Assembly (NCBI GenBank): GCA_026168455.1
Contig: CM047426.1
Coordinates: 49,361,589-49,425,588, forward strand
Direction: 5' to 3'
DNA length: 64,000 nucleotides
Source of the DNA: Theocolax elegans
Taxonomy: Eukaryota; Arthropoda; Insecta; Hymenoptera; Cerocephalidae
Shown: in pieces, positions 35,425 to 45,099 of the stretch
Numbering within the stretch: the stretch's first letter is position 1
Layout of the letters: each line of letters opens with the position of its first letter
Notes under the pieces: generated by a model
Told to the model about the DNA's origin: nothing
Seen by the model: the letters and a program-made list of their open reading frames with translations, nothing else
Database searches by the model: none
Program-made: the position numbers and the translations under genes

Positions 35425-35690
35425 GAATCTTCTTGAAGAAATATTTGAATTGGAACCTTTTTGAAATAAACATTTGAATTGGAACCTTTTTGAAATAAAC
35501 ATTTAAATTGGAACCTTTCTGAAATAAACATTTGAATTGGAACCTTTTTGAAACGAAAATTTGAATTGGAACCTTTTTGAAACGAAAATTTGAATTGGAA
35601 CCTTTTTGAAACGAAAATTTGAATTGGAACCTTTTTGAAACGAAAATTTGAATTGGACCCTTTTTGAAGAAAAATTTGAATTGGAACCTT
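35425..35690 (-). repeat. 29-bp tandem array, right
   Basis: This is the mirror array of 33276-33530, with about nine units read as AAGGTTCCAATTCAAAT on the minus strand. Slight differences in spacer sequence (AAATAAACATTT versus AAACGAAAATTT on the plus strand) group the units into two blocks in both arrays, in matching order. Confidence 0.95.
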
Positions 35691-35759
35691 CTTGCGCTAA
35701 GGCGACGATATATTTACATACTCATAATAGTGCACTTTTTAGGTAGCCTCTCGCCACTT

Positions 35760-36960
35760 AAATTTAAATTTGTTTTGCTGTATCTTCAGAGATTTATGAT
35801 AATATTTACAAGGTAAAATGTTCCTCACAGCAAATTTGCTTTAATTTTACTTTGTACCATTAATTTTTCATTTCAGAGACGTTATTTGCTTAAAATTAAT
35901 ATACTTTAAAAATAACCCTTTCTTATTCAGTGAATTTAATATGATACACTTATAGTTTTAATTAAGCTAAATTTATTTGTAACAAATTAAATTCTATATT
36001 ATTGGGTTACTATAATAATTAACGACAACAGTACAATTTAATATTATAATTTTAGTACAACACAAGAAATTCTATTTAATTACTTAACTATATATGTTAG
36101 TTAGTGTCACTATCAAACATTTTATAGGCATGTGAAAATTACAAAATTATTAAATGCCTTTTACACTTACCAAACAACTGACACATTGATTTTATTTAAT
36201 TTAGGGGGTTCCATACTCAATTTTTGATGATTAATTAATAAAATAGTAAAACAGTATGTGAAAAAATAAGAGAAGAGGCGCCTTCGTTTATTGACAATCT
36301 AACTGTGTGCTAAATTTTAGATTAAAATATTATTGCGTTTTCGAGAAAAGTCTTACCAAAAATATCAAATCTTTTCACCTCGTTGAGGTTAGGTTTACAT
36401 TTTTGGTAAGACTTTTCTCAAAAACGCAATATAATTTTAATCTGAAATTCAGCACACAGTTAAATTATCAATAAACGAAGGCGCCTCTTCTCTTATTTTT
36501 TTACATACTGTTTTATTTACAAATTTATTACTAATAATCACGATTGCCGATAAGGTAGGGAGGATAAATATTGACTATGGCACCCCGTTAAATTTTAAAA
36601 AAGGTTTTCAATAAATATATGTAAAGAGAACAATAACTTATCAACATTCTTTTAAATTATTTAAGTCAGTACATATAACTATTAAGCAATCATTTCACTT
36701 AACGTTGGAAAGAATATCATTCTACATATGTTATAGTCCATATAATTATTAAATATTATGTACTTGGCAAAGTATCGAACACATATATTGGCTTTATATA
36801 GAAAATAAAATGATTATTCAGCAATTTTAATTAGGATAGAGAACAATAAAGTATCCACTTAATTATAATATATTGTTTTTTAAATTATTTTGGTCAATGT
36901 GGAAAACATTGAGATATCATGAGGGATTCATTATAAAAATACAAGCATAAGTCCCTTCAA
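35760..36960. repeat. Repeat B relatives with an inserted palindrome
   Basis: The stretch contains sequence related to 4560-5250 (GAGAACAATAA, AATATTATGTACTTGGCAAAG-like blocks, CACATATATTGGCTTTATA). The palindrome at 36247-36514 interrupts it. No gene is seen. Confidence 0.6.
36247..36514. mobile_element. Palindromic MITE
   Basis: AAAACAGTATGTGAAAAAAT and its near complement at 36514 bound two arms of about 115 bp with a 36-bp loop. The arms contain GAGGCGCCTTCGTTTATTGA and GGTAAGACTTTTCTC. There is no coding capacity. Superfamily is unclear. Confidence 0.8.
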
Positions 36961-37401
36961 ATAATATAAACTTAAAGCAAACACATCAAATTATATAAAT
37001 AAAATGAATTAATAATATAATAAATATAATTAAAATAATGTAACCGACACGGTGGCGGAGTGGCGGAAGCGCACCTCGGTCGATCAGGAAAGTTAAGCAG
37101 CGCCGAGCGCGGTTACTACTTGGATGGGTGACCGTTCTCGGACTTAGCTTAAACGATCGGTTAGGTGTTTTTTCACATTCCACAACTTGAGCGGGAGGTG
37201 TGAGACATTCGGTTTCGGTGTTAAAGTCTACGCAATGTGACCTTGCCACCCAAACAGAATTGTTCTCGAATGCACCGCCGTTCTCGGAGGAGGTTTTCCT
37301 AATAGGCATTTATCCCACGGGGTTTGGCCACAGGTTTTCCCTCTCCCCACGAGCATAACCCCGGGCGAATGCGTGAAGGTGGGGTAACGGGGGGAAATTG
37401 G

Positions 37402-37779
37402 AAAGAAAAAACCATCTTCCTCGTCAGAATACAGCTGGTTTTCAAATAATTTTTATATCTGTCATTTGTATCTAGAGACGAGATGCCTGGACTCTACTGA
37501 TGAGCCCACCAGGCATACTCAGGGCGAAATACAATTTTTTTCTTTCTTTTTTTTTTTTTTTTTTTTCCGTCTTATTAAGGTTTTATTAATTTCATACTAC
37601 AATCAACTAAATTTTATATTTTTGTTGACCTAGCTTGTCTTAGTCTTTTTTCAAACATTCATCCTGTGAGGTTTATTAAGTGGCTGGTATTAATACAGTC
37701 CGCCTTACTTGAGATGTAAGGAATATTTCTTTGGCTTGTAAAGATCGATAAATTCATATATCTTATAAAGAAAAAACCA
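37402..37779 (+). mobile_element. Hammerhead-bearing retroelement, copy 1 (352 bp)
   Basis: The insert 37415-37766 is bounded by a perfect 13-bp duplication AAAGAAAAAACCA (37402-37414 and 37767-37779), which fixes its borders. It has no protein frame. A complete hammerhead ribozyme lies 52-120 bp from its 5' border, followed by a T-rich tract and a 3' part with CCTGTGAGGTTT, GGCTGGTATTAATACAG and AATAAATTCAT. The same body occurs on the minus strand at 62306-62867. A 13-bp duplication implies target-primed reverse transcription. The association of ribozyme, terminal repeat and partial inverted copies suggests a non-autonomous Penelope-like or retrozyme-like element. Confidence 0.88.
37466..37534 (+). 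ncRNA. Hammerhead ribozyme (copy 1)
   Basis: All parts of a type I-like hammerhead are present. Stem III is TTGTAT (37466-37471) with ATACAA (37529-37534). The cleavage dinucleotide is UC (37471-37472). Stem I is TAGAG with CTCTA (37473-37477, 37492-37496). The core is CTGATGA (37497-37503). Stem II is GCCC with GGGC (37504-37507, 37522-37525), then GAAA (37526-37529). Loop 1 contains ATGCCTGG and loop 2 CCAGGCAT, exact complements of 8 bp, which could form the loop-loop contact that speeds hammerheads in cells. No core base is mutated, so self-cleavage after 37472 is predicted. Confidence 0.9.
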
Positions 37780-37981
37780 AAACAGGAATAAATAAAGGTG
37801 TAGCGAATACGTACGTAAAAACCCGAGAAGGGTATACGTGGAACCTACCAAAAATTAAAAAAAAAATTTATAATTAAAATGATGTAATAATATACATTTA
37901 TTTTTTGTGCAATTCTTATTAATATTATACTTTAAGATTAAAAAAAGTTATACCGTCACTTGCATGGAAATGAAAACATTG

Positions 37982-38009
37982 TTTTCATGGTTAGAATTTT
38001 ATCAATGTT

Positions 38010-38060
<51 letters not shown>
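37982..38060. repeat. (CT)n microsatellite
   Basis: A run of about 44 bp of CT dinucleotides starts at about 38013. The following 38061-38635 contains no recognisable gene. Confidence 0.9.
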
Positions 38061-38062
<2 letters not shown>

Positions 38063-38639
38063 TTCTCTCGTCTAGATGTCAAAGGTCGACATGCTAGTAT
38101 AGGATATGGGCGAATATGAAATCTTTACCTTGCAATAGTATCTGCATTGCACTACAATAAAAAATACCGAAGCGGAATAATGTGAGGTATTGGAAATAAT
38201 TACGTAAATAAATAATTTTAATTCATAACTTTTCACACAAAATCAGCCAGATGATTCAGCTGTGACAAAAGTATTCACCTGAAACTAGCTCCCTCTCGTG
38301 GCCACGTTTGAACTTCTTCTATAAGTTTTTACTTCTGTACGCGCTCTCTCACGGGCTGGAAAGCATTGTTTCTCTTTCTATCTCATGCCTTTCCTATACT
38401 ATCTCTATCTCATTTTGTTTGAAGGTGACTATATATATCAAAAGGGAGAAGATGAAAATTGAGGAAAGGAAATCAGCAAGCAATATCTTTGGCATTGATT
38501 TTCTTTATTGTGCGTAAATGAATTCGTGTAAAACTTGTTGTACAGTAAAGATTAATAAATAAGGAACGTAATGCGTGGCCAATAGCACAAATAAATAATG
38601 TAATATTGAAGTAGTTAAAAAGTAAAAATTTGGGGGGGC

Positions 38640-38705
38640 TAGTTAGTTGTATATAATGGCTCTCGCTCCTATACTTGCGTCAGGCGCTATCGCGCCTTTT
38701 GATTA
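38640..38705 (-). repeat. 65-bp dispersed hairpin element, copy 1
   Basis: On the minus strand the core reads GGCGCGATAGCGCC followed by TGACGCAAGTATA and, after about 20 bp, a TATACAACTAACTAG tail. Related copies lie on the plus strand at 52902-52968 and 56452-56517. The hairpin is conserved, with paired changes in the flanking spacer. Here it is joined directly to a LINE endonuclease remnant. Confidence 0.75.
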
Positions 38706-39135
38706 CTTCAGTTTTTATAAAGATGTTATGAATGCATGTTCCTGTATTGCAGTTATCCAGAGATGGCCTTGTTATGCCCTGAAAACCCGGTGCATATCCA
38801 CTTTCAAGTAAACTATTAAGTAATTCTTGCTTAATAGCTTCCATCTTTAACAGATCAATATTAAAATCTCCTATGATTAAATGATTTTTGGTTTTTCGAT
38901 TTTCGAAAATTAACTTCTTTATATTTAGTATAAATTCTGTTTTAGGAATATCATGTGACCTATATACAGCAGAAATTAATATTTCTTTATTATTTTCTAT
39001 AGAAATTTTGGAATTTATTATTTTTATTTTATTTATCTCAATTATTTCAGTGGTTTCTGTAATGTAGTCCTTCAAATACATAACGACACCATCTGATTTG
39101 TTTACTCTACTTGTGACATTGCACTTTTGATTCTT
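38680..39135 (-). pseudogene. LINE AP-endonuclease, distal part
   Basis: The minus-strand frame contains VNKSDGVVMYLKD, ILISAVYRSH and NHLIIGDFNIDLL, the middle motifs of LINE AP-like endonucleases (the GDFN motif holds a catalytic aspartate and asparagine). It continues the frame that starts at 40960 but is separated from it by a 1.5 kb LTR-containing insertion. The RT half is absent; the sequence runs instead into the 65-bp hairpin element. Confidence 0.85.
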
Positions 39136-39136
39136 A

Positions 39137-40635
39137 ACGAGTTGTTCCCGTAGTGCAACGTGTCACTATGGCTTACGACAAATAAATAATAATGATTAAT
39201 CAATAACAATTACCCGGTAACGAATTGAGTTATTGGGCGCCAGTTACCGGTAAAACTAACGACAAGCCGATTCAGGGTCGCGGGCTCCACGTTACCATCA
39301 CGGGAAAGATAGCGGAACCACGTTGTAAGGAATTGGATGATTTGGTCGGGTTATAAAATCAACCCCTTCAATTTCACTATAATTATTAACACTTTAATTA
39401 TTGCTACCTTAAAATATAACAATTACAAACGCATACAGAAATCACGCCGATTAATTGCTCGATGCTTTACAAATGTGTTATAACGCGCAAGTCGATTCGA
39501 AATGTTACTGATTTCCGCGCGGCTATCTAATTCACAATTTTTACGGAACGTCCTTTATCACACTCTCATACCTTACAATACGCCGTACTTCCTCACTCAC
39601 CGCAAGTCGAAAACTCTCCTTTTTATTAATGAATTGTTTATCTCTCCAGACTCGGTATTTAACCCTTGAATTTTGGGTGTTACTCGCTCCAACTGAACGT
39701 TAAATAGCTATTCTATCGCCTCAATACTTTAACTTTCCTTAAATCTCAGCGGATCTCAAAATGGCTACTACGATATGGTTTCTCGCTCAACACGTCTACT
39801 CTGTACGGCGGTTGGGGAAGGAGTCTCGTCCTTCTTCTCCAATTCGTATTATCCGCTACCGATAGTGGAGCTAGTTGTTCTCCCTTTCCGCTATCATATC
39901 CGCCAGATCGGTGGTAGTAGACGTACCGATAGTCCTCCGTAACGCCACCTATTTTCCTTCCAAATCCGCTAGTGTACGTTCGCCATTTCCTTTTATCCGC
40001 TATCTGTACAAATCCGCCAACGCCTCCACCAATGCATCGGGACAGCTGTCTATCTCCTTTCCTCTTATATTCGTACGTATGAACACCAGCCCATTCGTAG
40101 TCGATCCCCCTCCGGCGCACCGCTCTCACCCATACTCAACGTGCGCGTGCAGTGTGCGCGCCGTCACTCTCTTACTCGACGCACGCGGTCAACATCTCTC
40201 TATCTCTCTCGGTTTCGCGCGCGCACGCGGTGATCGGTGCCGTCGGCAGTTTGCCGATATTCTCGCGGTGTCGCCACGGGACGGTGTATCCGCTAGATAT
40301 ACGCGGGCTACCACGATGTCGTCAGCTGCTTCGCTCGTACCTCGTTGTCGTACGCCGTCTGTCCCGTGCTACGTGTTGTTATTAGCCGCTAATCCTTTTC
40401 TTGTACCTATCATCCTCAACAAACCGAAATTTTCCTTTTTGTCCCTTTCGCATAAGCTTTCATTCGCGATTTCCCGGTAATGAGAGTGGCCCGGGCCGGT
40501 ATATACAACTACCGCAGTCCTAACCTTCACCTGTCACTTTCCTCTATTCATCTCTCTCACACTTACTTCTCTCCATCACTTTACTATTTTACACTTACTT
40601 CTTTTCCATAATAATTAAGTGAGGCTTGCCTCACA
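39137..40635 (-). mobile_element. LTR (about 1.4 kb) plus leader inserted in a LINE
   Basis: Read on the minus strand, the insert begins TGTGAGGCAAGCCTCA, a terminal palindrome like those of the other LTR candidates. It has a TATA box (TATATACC near 40500), and reaches TGGCGCCCAATAA, a plausible primer-binding site, at 39242-39230. About 100 bp of leader follow before the LINE resumes. The interval 39770-40500 is GC-richer than the surroundings, and open frames on both strands there are incidental. I do not find an exact target duplication, so the left border is approximate. No matching internal region is present. Confidence 0.55.
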
Positions 40636-41135
40636 TACTATCGTTATAAAATATTTTATACCCATTTATTGTAAAAAACTCTTTGTGATCCAAAGTCCAT
40701 GATTCAGTACACACAATGATACTTGGTTTAACTTCTACTTCTTTTAAAAAGACTTGTAATTTATTATAATTGGCATTTAAACTTCTGATTTTAATATATA
40801 AAATTTATTCTTTTCCAAATTTCAAGTTGCCATTCAATGTAGTTAAATCATGTAAATTTGTTTCCTTTTTTATAACATTCTTTTGTAAGTCTTCTGTTAA
40901 ATTAAAAACTTGTGACATTATTATTTATAATTTGGGGATAACGTGCTCGAAGAACTGCTTCTGTGTCTTGTTGTTAATTTTGCCGATGTTGCCAGAATAG
41001 GTTGACTTCTTTCCATTGTGCGAGATAAAAAGTTATCTACTTTTCCGATATATTTTGGTACTATTGGTGTAATTTCATATTCTGTCATGTCCATATATTT
41101 TTTAATCTTTGTTTTTAAAATTTTACATTTAAGTG
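40636..41135 (-). pseudogene. LINE: end of ORF1-like frame and start of endonuclease
   Basis: The minus strand first reads a gag-like tail (ITPIVPKYIGKVDNFL, about 41060) and then SLNANYNKLQVFLKEVEVKP and SIIVCTESWTLDHKEFF (40650-40800), the opening motifs of a LINE endonuclease, with the catalytic glutamate in TESW. The reading then meets the LTR insertion at 40635 and resumes at 39135. A stop lies just before the first endonuclease motif. Confidence 0.8.
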
Positions 41136-41138
41136 TAT

Positions 41139-42185
41139 CTACTGCGATATGTTTAATATCGTATTTTGTTTTATTCTTCTCATTACTGAACTTACTGGTT
41201 TTTCAGTTATTGGATTCTCGTTTACTTGTGGTTGTTTTAATATTGCACCTATACCTTTTAAACTTGCATCTGTGTATATGTGTATTGGTAAGTCTGGATC
41301 AAATATAGTTAATACTGGTTGAGTGCAAAGGAAATTTTTCATGTATTCGAAGGCTTCTTGACATTCTTTTGACCAAACAAATTTTTGATTTTTTCTTAAT
41401 AGGTTATGCAGCGGTTCTAAAATTAGAGAAGTTTTTGGTACATATTCGTTATAAAAGTTGATGTTTCCTAGAAATTGTCGAACATTTTTCTTATTTTCTG
41501 GGACCGGAAAGTTTCTTATGGAAATTAAATTATCTCTTATCGGAGAAATTGAGTTATGTTTAATTATATGTCCTAAGTATTGCACAGAGTCCAGTGCAAA
41601 TGTGCACTTTGACAGTTTCAATCGGAATCCTTCCTTCATAATTGCATCTAATAGTTTTGATAGATGGTCTACATGTTCTTTGAAAGATTTTGAAAATATT
41701 AATATGTCATCTATGTAATTGACTGTAAAATTTGATAAATTATTTTTTCTTATTATATTGCTTAAAATTCTTTGGAAGATTTTTAAACCAAATGGTAAAC
41801 AGATCCATTGAAAATGACCTTGTTGGGTCACAAAGCCTGTTTTTCTTCTGTCTTCAATTCGTAAAGGAATAGACTAAAATGCTGAATTTATATCTAGTTT
41901 TGAAAAAAAACTGCAATTTCTTGTCTTTATTACTAGGTCTTCAATCAGTGGAAACGGTTGTGATTGAGGAATTATGATTTTATTTAAATCTCTAAAATCT
42001 ATGCATAATCTAGATTTTTTATTTTCATCTCTTTTATAAGCTAACGTTACTGGAGCAGCAAATGGGCTGTATGATTCTTCCATTAGGTTTCTTTTAAGTA
42101 ATTGTGAAATTTGTTCTTCTATTTCTTTTTTATCTTTGATTGTACATTTATATGGTCTTTTACTACAGTATTTATCTATTATCAA
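41139..42185 (-). pseudogene. Ty3/Gypsy element 2: reverse transcriptase and RNase H
   Basis: Minus-strand motifs in order: SPFAAPVTLAYKRDENKKSR, LCIDFRDLNKI, FFSKLDINSAF, then a TAG stop (41874), FQWICLPFGLK, the catalytic VNYIDDILIFSKSF, HVQYLGH-type thumb motif (VQYLGHIIKHN), VRQFLGNINFY, and the RNase H start IYTDASLKGIGAIL. The two open blocks are in the same frame and are separated only by that stop, where tryptophan is usual. The element is cut at 41139 within RNase H, so integrase is missing. Codon use is strongly AT-rich, unlike element 1. Confidence 0.93.
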
Positions 42186-42723
42186 ATCTATTCGTAGCTT
42201 CGTAATCTTTTACAGTACCTATATCATATTTATCTTTTGCAAATATATTTTTATATTTGTCTATTAGATTCTTTATTATTTTTTCTTCTTCACGTTTTAA
42301 GTGGTTTATTGAAACGTTGAAGGTGCTTATTTCGATGTGTTCATTAAAATTGATTTGATACTCATTTATTATATCATTAGATTTGGAATCTTTTTGTTCT
42401 ATCTCTAATTTTTCATTTTGTATCAGTCTGAATTTCTTTATACAATCTAATCCTATTAGAAAGTCATGTTTGAAATTTTTATTGTTAATTATGAACACAT
42501 TCATGTGATCCTCTATATTTAGAATCTTTATTTTTATTTTTATTAATCCATCTGTTTTATACACACCATTATTTGTTCTCATATTTGTTTTTTCTTTTTT
42601 TATATTATTATTTGTAGATTTTAAATTTAGTAATTTTGAATTTATTAATGTAACATTTGATCCTGGATCATAGATAGCAGATATTTTTAAAATATCATTT
42701 AATTTTATTGGGAGTTCAATCAA
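42172..42723 (-). pseudogene. Ty3/Gypsy element 2: aspartic protease
   Basis: The frame contains AIYDPGSNVTLINSKLL, where DPG replaces the usual DSG or DTG triad, and later FLIGLDCIKKF, the second conserved protease motif. A C-terminal linker (KYKNIFAKDKYDIGTVKDYE) leads into RT. It ends in a stop that overlaps the start of the RT frame by 14 bp, suggesting a one-base shift near 42185. Confidence 0.85.
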
Positions 42724-42734
42724 TGGTGGTATTA

Positions 42735-43791
42735 TTAGTTTTTTGGATTTTCATCACTTAGTTCTACGTCTAATGTTAAATTATTTACTTGTTTGACTTT
42801 ATTAATTCTATTTTCTTGATCTTTAAACCAGCATTCAGTTTCAGAATGAAAACGTGTTCCTTTTTCGTTTTCTTTACATATTTTGCAAGGTGTTTTTTCA
42901 CTTTTCTCTTTTGTGTTTGGTTTATTCTTTTTCATATCTAAATTTTTTTTGTACATTAAATGTTCTAATTTACTTTACAATCAGATCTATCAACGTTTCA
43001 TTGTCGATAGTTTTTCTTACTAGCAATAAAATTTTTTCTTTTTTTATAGAGTATTCTAACAATGAACCTGTCTGATATTTAAATGCTAATGCATATTTTA
43101 TTTGAGACCATCCTTTACTGGCAAATGTATTACAAAAATTTTGTTTCCACTCTTCCCAATTTGCTTCAATTGTAAGCTTGAGAAGTGTACAACTATACCA
43201 ATCTGCGGCCCCCTTTTCCATAATAGATTTTAAAATTTCAATTTTTTCGTTATCAATGTTTAAATCAAACCGTTTACATTCTTTTTCAAATTCAATCATC
43301 CATTGATTCGCATTCGAATTTTTACCATCAAATTTTTCAATTGTAAATTCTTTAGCTAATTTTCCAATGTTTATTTTTTTTTATTTTTCTTCGCTTTTTT
43401 CAAGTAATTTCTGTAATAGTTGTACTAATGGTATTTCTGCTGCATTCGCTGTCTCGTCACTAGTATTTTTGTTTTCAATCAATTCTTGTAAATATTCATC
43501 GTTAAATTGTACATTTCCTTCTTTATCAAAATAAGTATTTTTTAATTCTTTAGTTAAAGTAATCCATACTTGTCTCATTTGGTGTCTTTGTTTTAATGCT
43601 TTCTTTACCTTATTAAACGTAGGCGTTTTAGCGAGCTTCTCGTAGTAGATTGCATTCATGTAATCGTGTGTAATTCTATACACACGACCGCCTGGCGTGG
43701 TGAGTCTTGTTATACATAATATGTTGGATTTTCCATCCGAGGCTTTTAGCAACGTAAACTTAAATTGCAACTTGTCCATTGTGATTTTCAA
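42735..43791 (-). pseudogene. Ty3/Gypsy element 2: gag and nucleocapsid
   Basis: From 43791 the minus strand encodes a 136-codon N-terminal block ending at TAA (43381), then in the same frame a gag core with FDGKNSNANQWMIEFEKECKR-like sequence, GAADWY and NFCNTFASKGW (42970-43299). After a shift it encodes a nucleocapsid-like segment with CKICKENEKGTRFHSETECWF (C-x2-C-x9-H-x4-C; 42735-42956). The layout matches Ty3/Gypsy gag. There is at least one nonsense codon and one frameshift. Confidence 0.85.
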
Positions 43792-43839
43792 CGAGAATGT
43801 TGTTTTATAATGTTCATAGGTTATAGGTTAGAATAATAC

Positions 43840-44141
43840 ATGAATTGTTTCTCCGTAAATAACAAAGAACTTTATTATTTTATACAAAATATAATTACAT
43901 ACTTAATAAATAATGTTTATTTACCTGCAAATAACAAAGAAACAACATTCAATGTTATTATTCACAAGGTTGTCTTTCGATTACTTTTATAAAGTTTTAT
44001 TCATTGTTTTCGGTATATCTTTAGTACTAATTGACACGTGCCAATTCTTCTCTGCAAATTTTACCTGTCGGTATATTAAAAGATCTGATTTACCGACCTA
44101 CACACGCGCAATTCAAATAGACTAAGGATGTTTTCCTTACA
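43840..44141 (-). mobile_element. Possible 5' LTR of Gypsy element 2
   Basis: On the minus strand the segment starts TGTAAGGAAAACATCCTTA, an inverted terminal repeat in the style of the other LTR candidates. It contains a TATA-like TTTTAATATACC and an AATAAAGTT polyadenylation-like signal, and lies just upstream of the gag frame. I find no clear primer-binding site or matching 3' LTR, so this remains tentative. Confidence 0.4.
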
Positions 44142-44174
44142 TATATATTTTTTTTCACTAATCTGTTTTTATAG

Positions 44175-44214
44175 CCTTGATAAAGGACGGCTAATAAACG
44201 TCCGAAACGTCAGC
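44175..44214 (+). ncRNA. Decayed hammerhead-like motif (PLE type 3)
   Basis: TTGATAA is followed by AGGACG, a loop and CGTCC, then GAAACGTC. Stem II (GGACG 44185-44189 with CGTCC 44199-44203) is intact, and GAAA (44204-44207) follows. The CTGATGA core is altered at two positions, and I cannot find a stem III partner upstream, so this is a remnant rather than a predicted ribozyme. Confidence 0.5.
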
Positions 44215-44316
44215 TACAAGAAAATGTTTGTTCGTAGACATCAATAAAGCCTTTTTATTTGTTAAGAAAATCATATACTATATTATATGATTATAATTTT
44301 ATTATAAACATTAAAT

Positions 44317-44676
44317 TTAATTAAAAGTAAGTGAATATTGTAATGAAAACAAATACTGCTTGACAGCTTGTGTAAAATATATCTTTCTCTCTCTCTCACA
44401 TGATAATTCTTCCATAAGGTTATTAATTTTTCGGATGGCTTTGTCACGTGATAGAGAAAGAGGTGTTGATGAAAATGCATCGCAGTTGGTGCTTACTGAT
44501 ATTGCTAATTGTTCGTTTTGTAGTATAGCATTCGATTTTGCTTGAAAATTAGAGTTCGATTGATCAACTGGTGTTAAAAGTTTTCTTTGGCGGCATATGT
44601 CTCTTTTCTTTCTTCTTCCAAATCTTCTTTTTTTATGTGCAATTGTACCAGGTATTCTATTCCTTGAGTCTGCCAT
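44317..44676 (-). pseudogene. Basic charged frame of the PLE type 3 element
   Basis: The 119-codon minus-strand frame starts MADSRNRIPGT and has an arginine/lysine cluster (KKRRFGRRKKRD) near its N terminus. A degraded homologue with frame disruptions lies at 24801-25160, so it belongs to a repeat family rather than a host gene. It may be the N terminus of a PLE ORF with the rest deleted. I do not recognise a domain; the basic cluster would suit nucleic-acid binding or nuclear import. Confidence 0.45.
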
Positions 44677-45099
44677 TTTTTACTGCTTCTTTTTTATATA
44701 AACTTAGAATTAATTTCTTAAAACTAATAAAATTTAAAGTTAAAAATATACTATAAATTTTAAATCCACTGAGTGTTTACTAAAATAAATGATATGGGAC
44801 GGCTAAAAAATCGTCCGAAACGTCGGCTACAAGAAAATGTTTGTTCGTAGATATCAATAAAGCCTTTTTATTTATTAACAAATTCTGGACGAACGATAAT
44901 TTCTCCATCCATCTATATATGATTTTTTATCAAAATAATTTTTAAAATCCATATAATTTTCATGCATTAATATTCAATAATAGCTAAGTATTCTTGTACT
45001 TTTAAAAAATTTTGTTCCTCATTTTGTAAAAAAACTGATTCTTGAAGTAGACTTTCTGGTATTTTCAATAATACATGTATATTAAAAAAATTATACTAA

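Larger units (their letters stand above)
33252..35712. mobile_element. Foldback element 2 with mirrored tandem arrays
   Basis: The ends TATATCGTCGCC (33252) and GGCGACGATATA (35712) are complementary, and the arms carry tandem arrays of a 29-bp unit in opposite orientation. Inside these is a second complementary block (33540-33645 against 35165-35270). The element abuts foldback element 1 and shares its TATA junction. A separate TTAA-flanked palindrome (33797-34310) is nested within. The region 34315-35160 inside it is AT-rich with no gene. Confidence 0.8.
37025..37886 (+). mobile_element. 5S rRNA-derived SINE, interrupted by a hammerhead element
   Basis: This is the plus-strand homologue of the SINE at 7689-8146. 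It starts at 37043 with ACCGACACGGTGG, has the 5S-like AAGTTAAGCAGCGCC and GATGGGTGACCG (37091-37131), and ends in an A-rich tail at about 37868. It is flanked by an 18-bp duplication starting TATAATTAAAAT with one mismatch (37025-37042, 37869-37886). The element at 37415-37766 has inserted into its 3' half, so the tail resumes at 37780. The nested insertion is younger than the SINE. Confidence 0.9.
44157..44880 (+). mobile_element. Penelope-like type 3 remnant with tandem terminal repeats
   Basis: Bases 44157-44275 and 44793-44880 are direct repeats sharing CGTCCGAAACGTC, GGCTACAAGAAAATG or GCTACAAGAAAATG, and AATAAAGCCTTTTTATTT. Between them on the minus strand is the 119-codon frame at 44317-44676. 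The inverse copy is at 24801-25325. Direct repeats flanking a frame correspond to the tandem pseudo-LTR arrangement known in Penelope-like elements. Confidence 0.7.

Noticed and set aside
37078..37141. Possible genuine 5S rRNA gene
   Set aside because: Only the internal part of 5S is similar, and it is fused to an unrelated body with A-rich tail and target duplications.
39875..40480. 201-codon plus-strand frame
   Set aside because: It lies antisense inside the LTR-like insertion and lacks domains; the GC-richer composition explains the openness.
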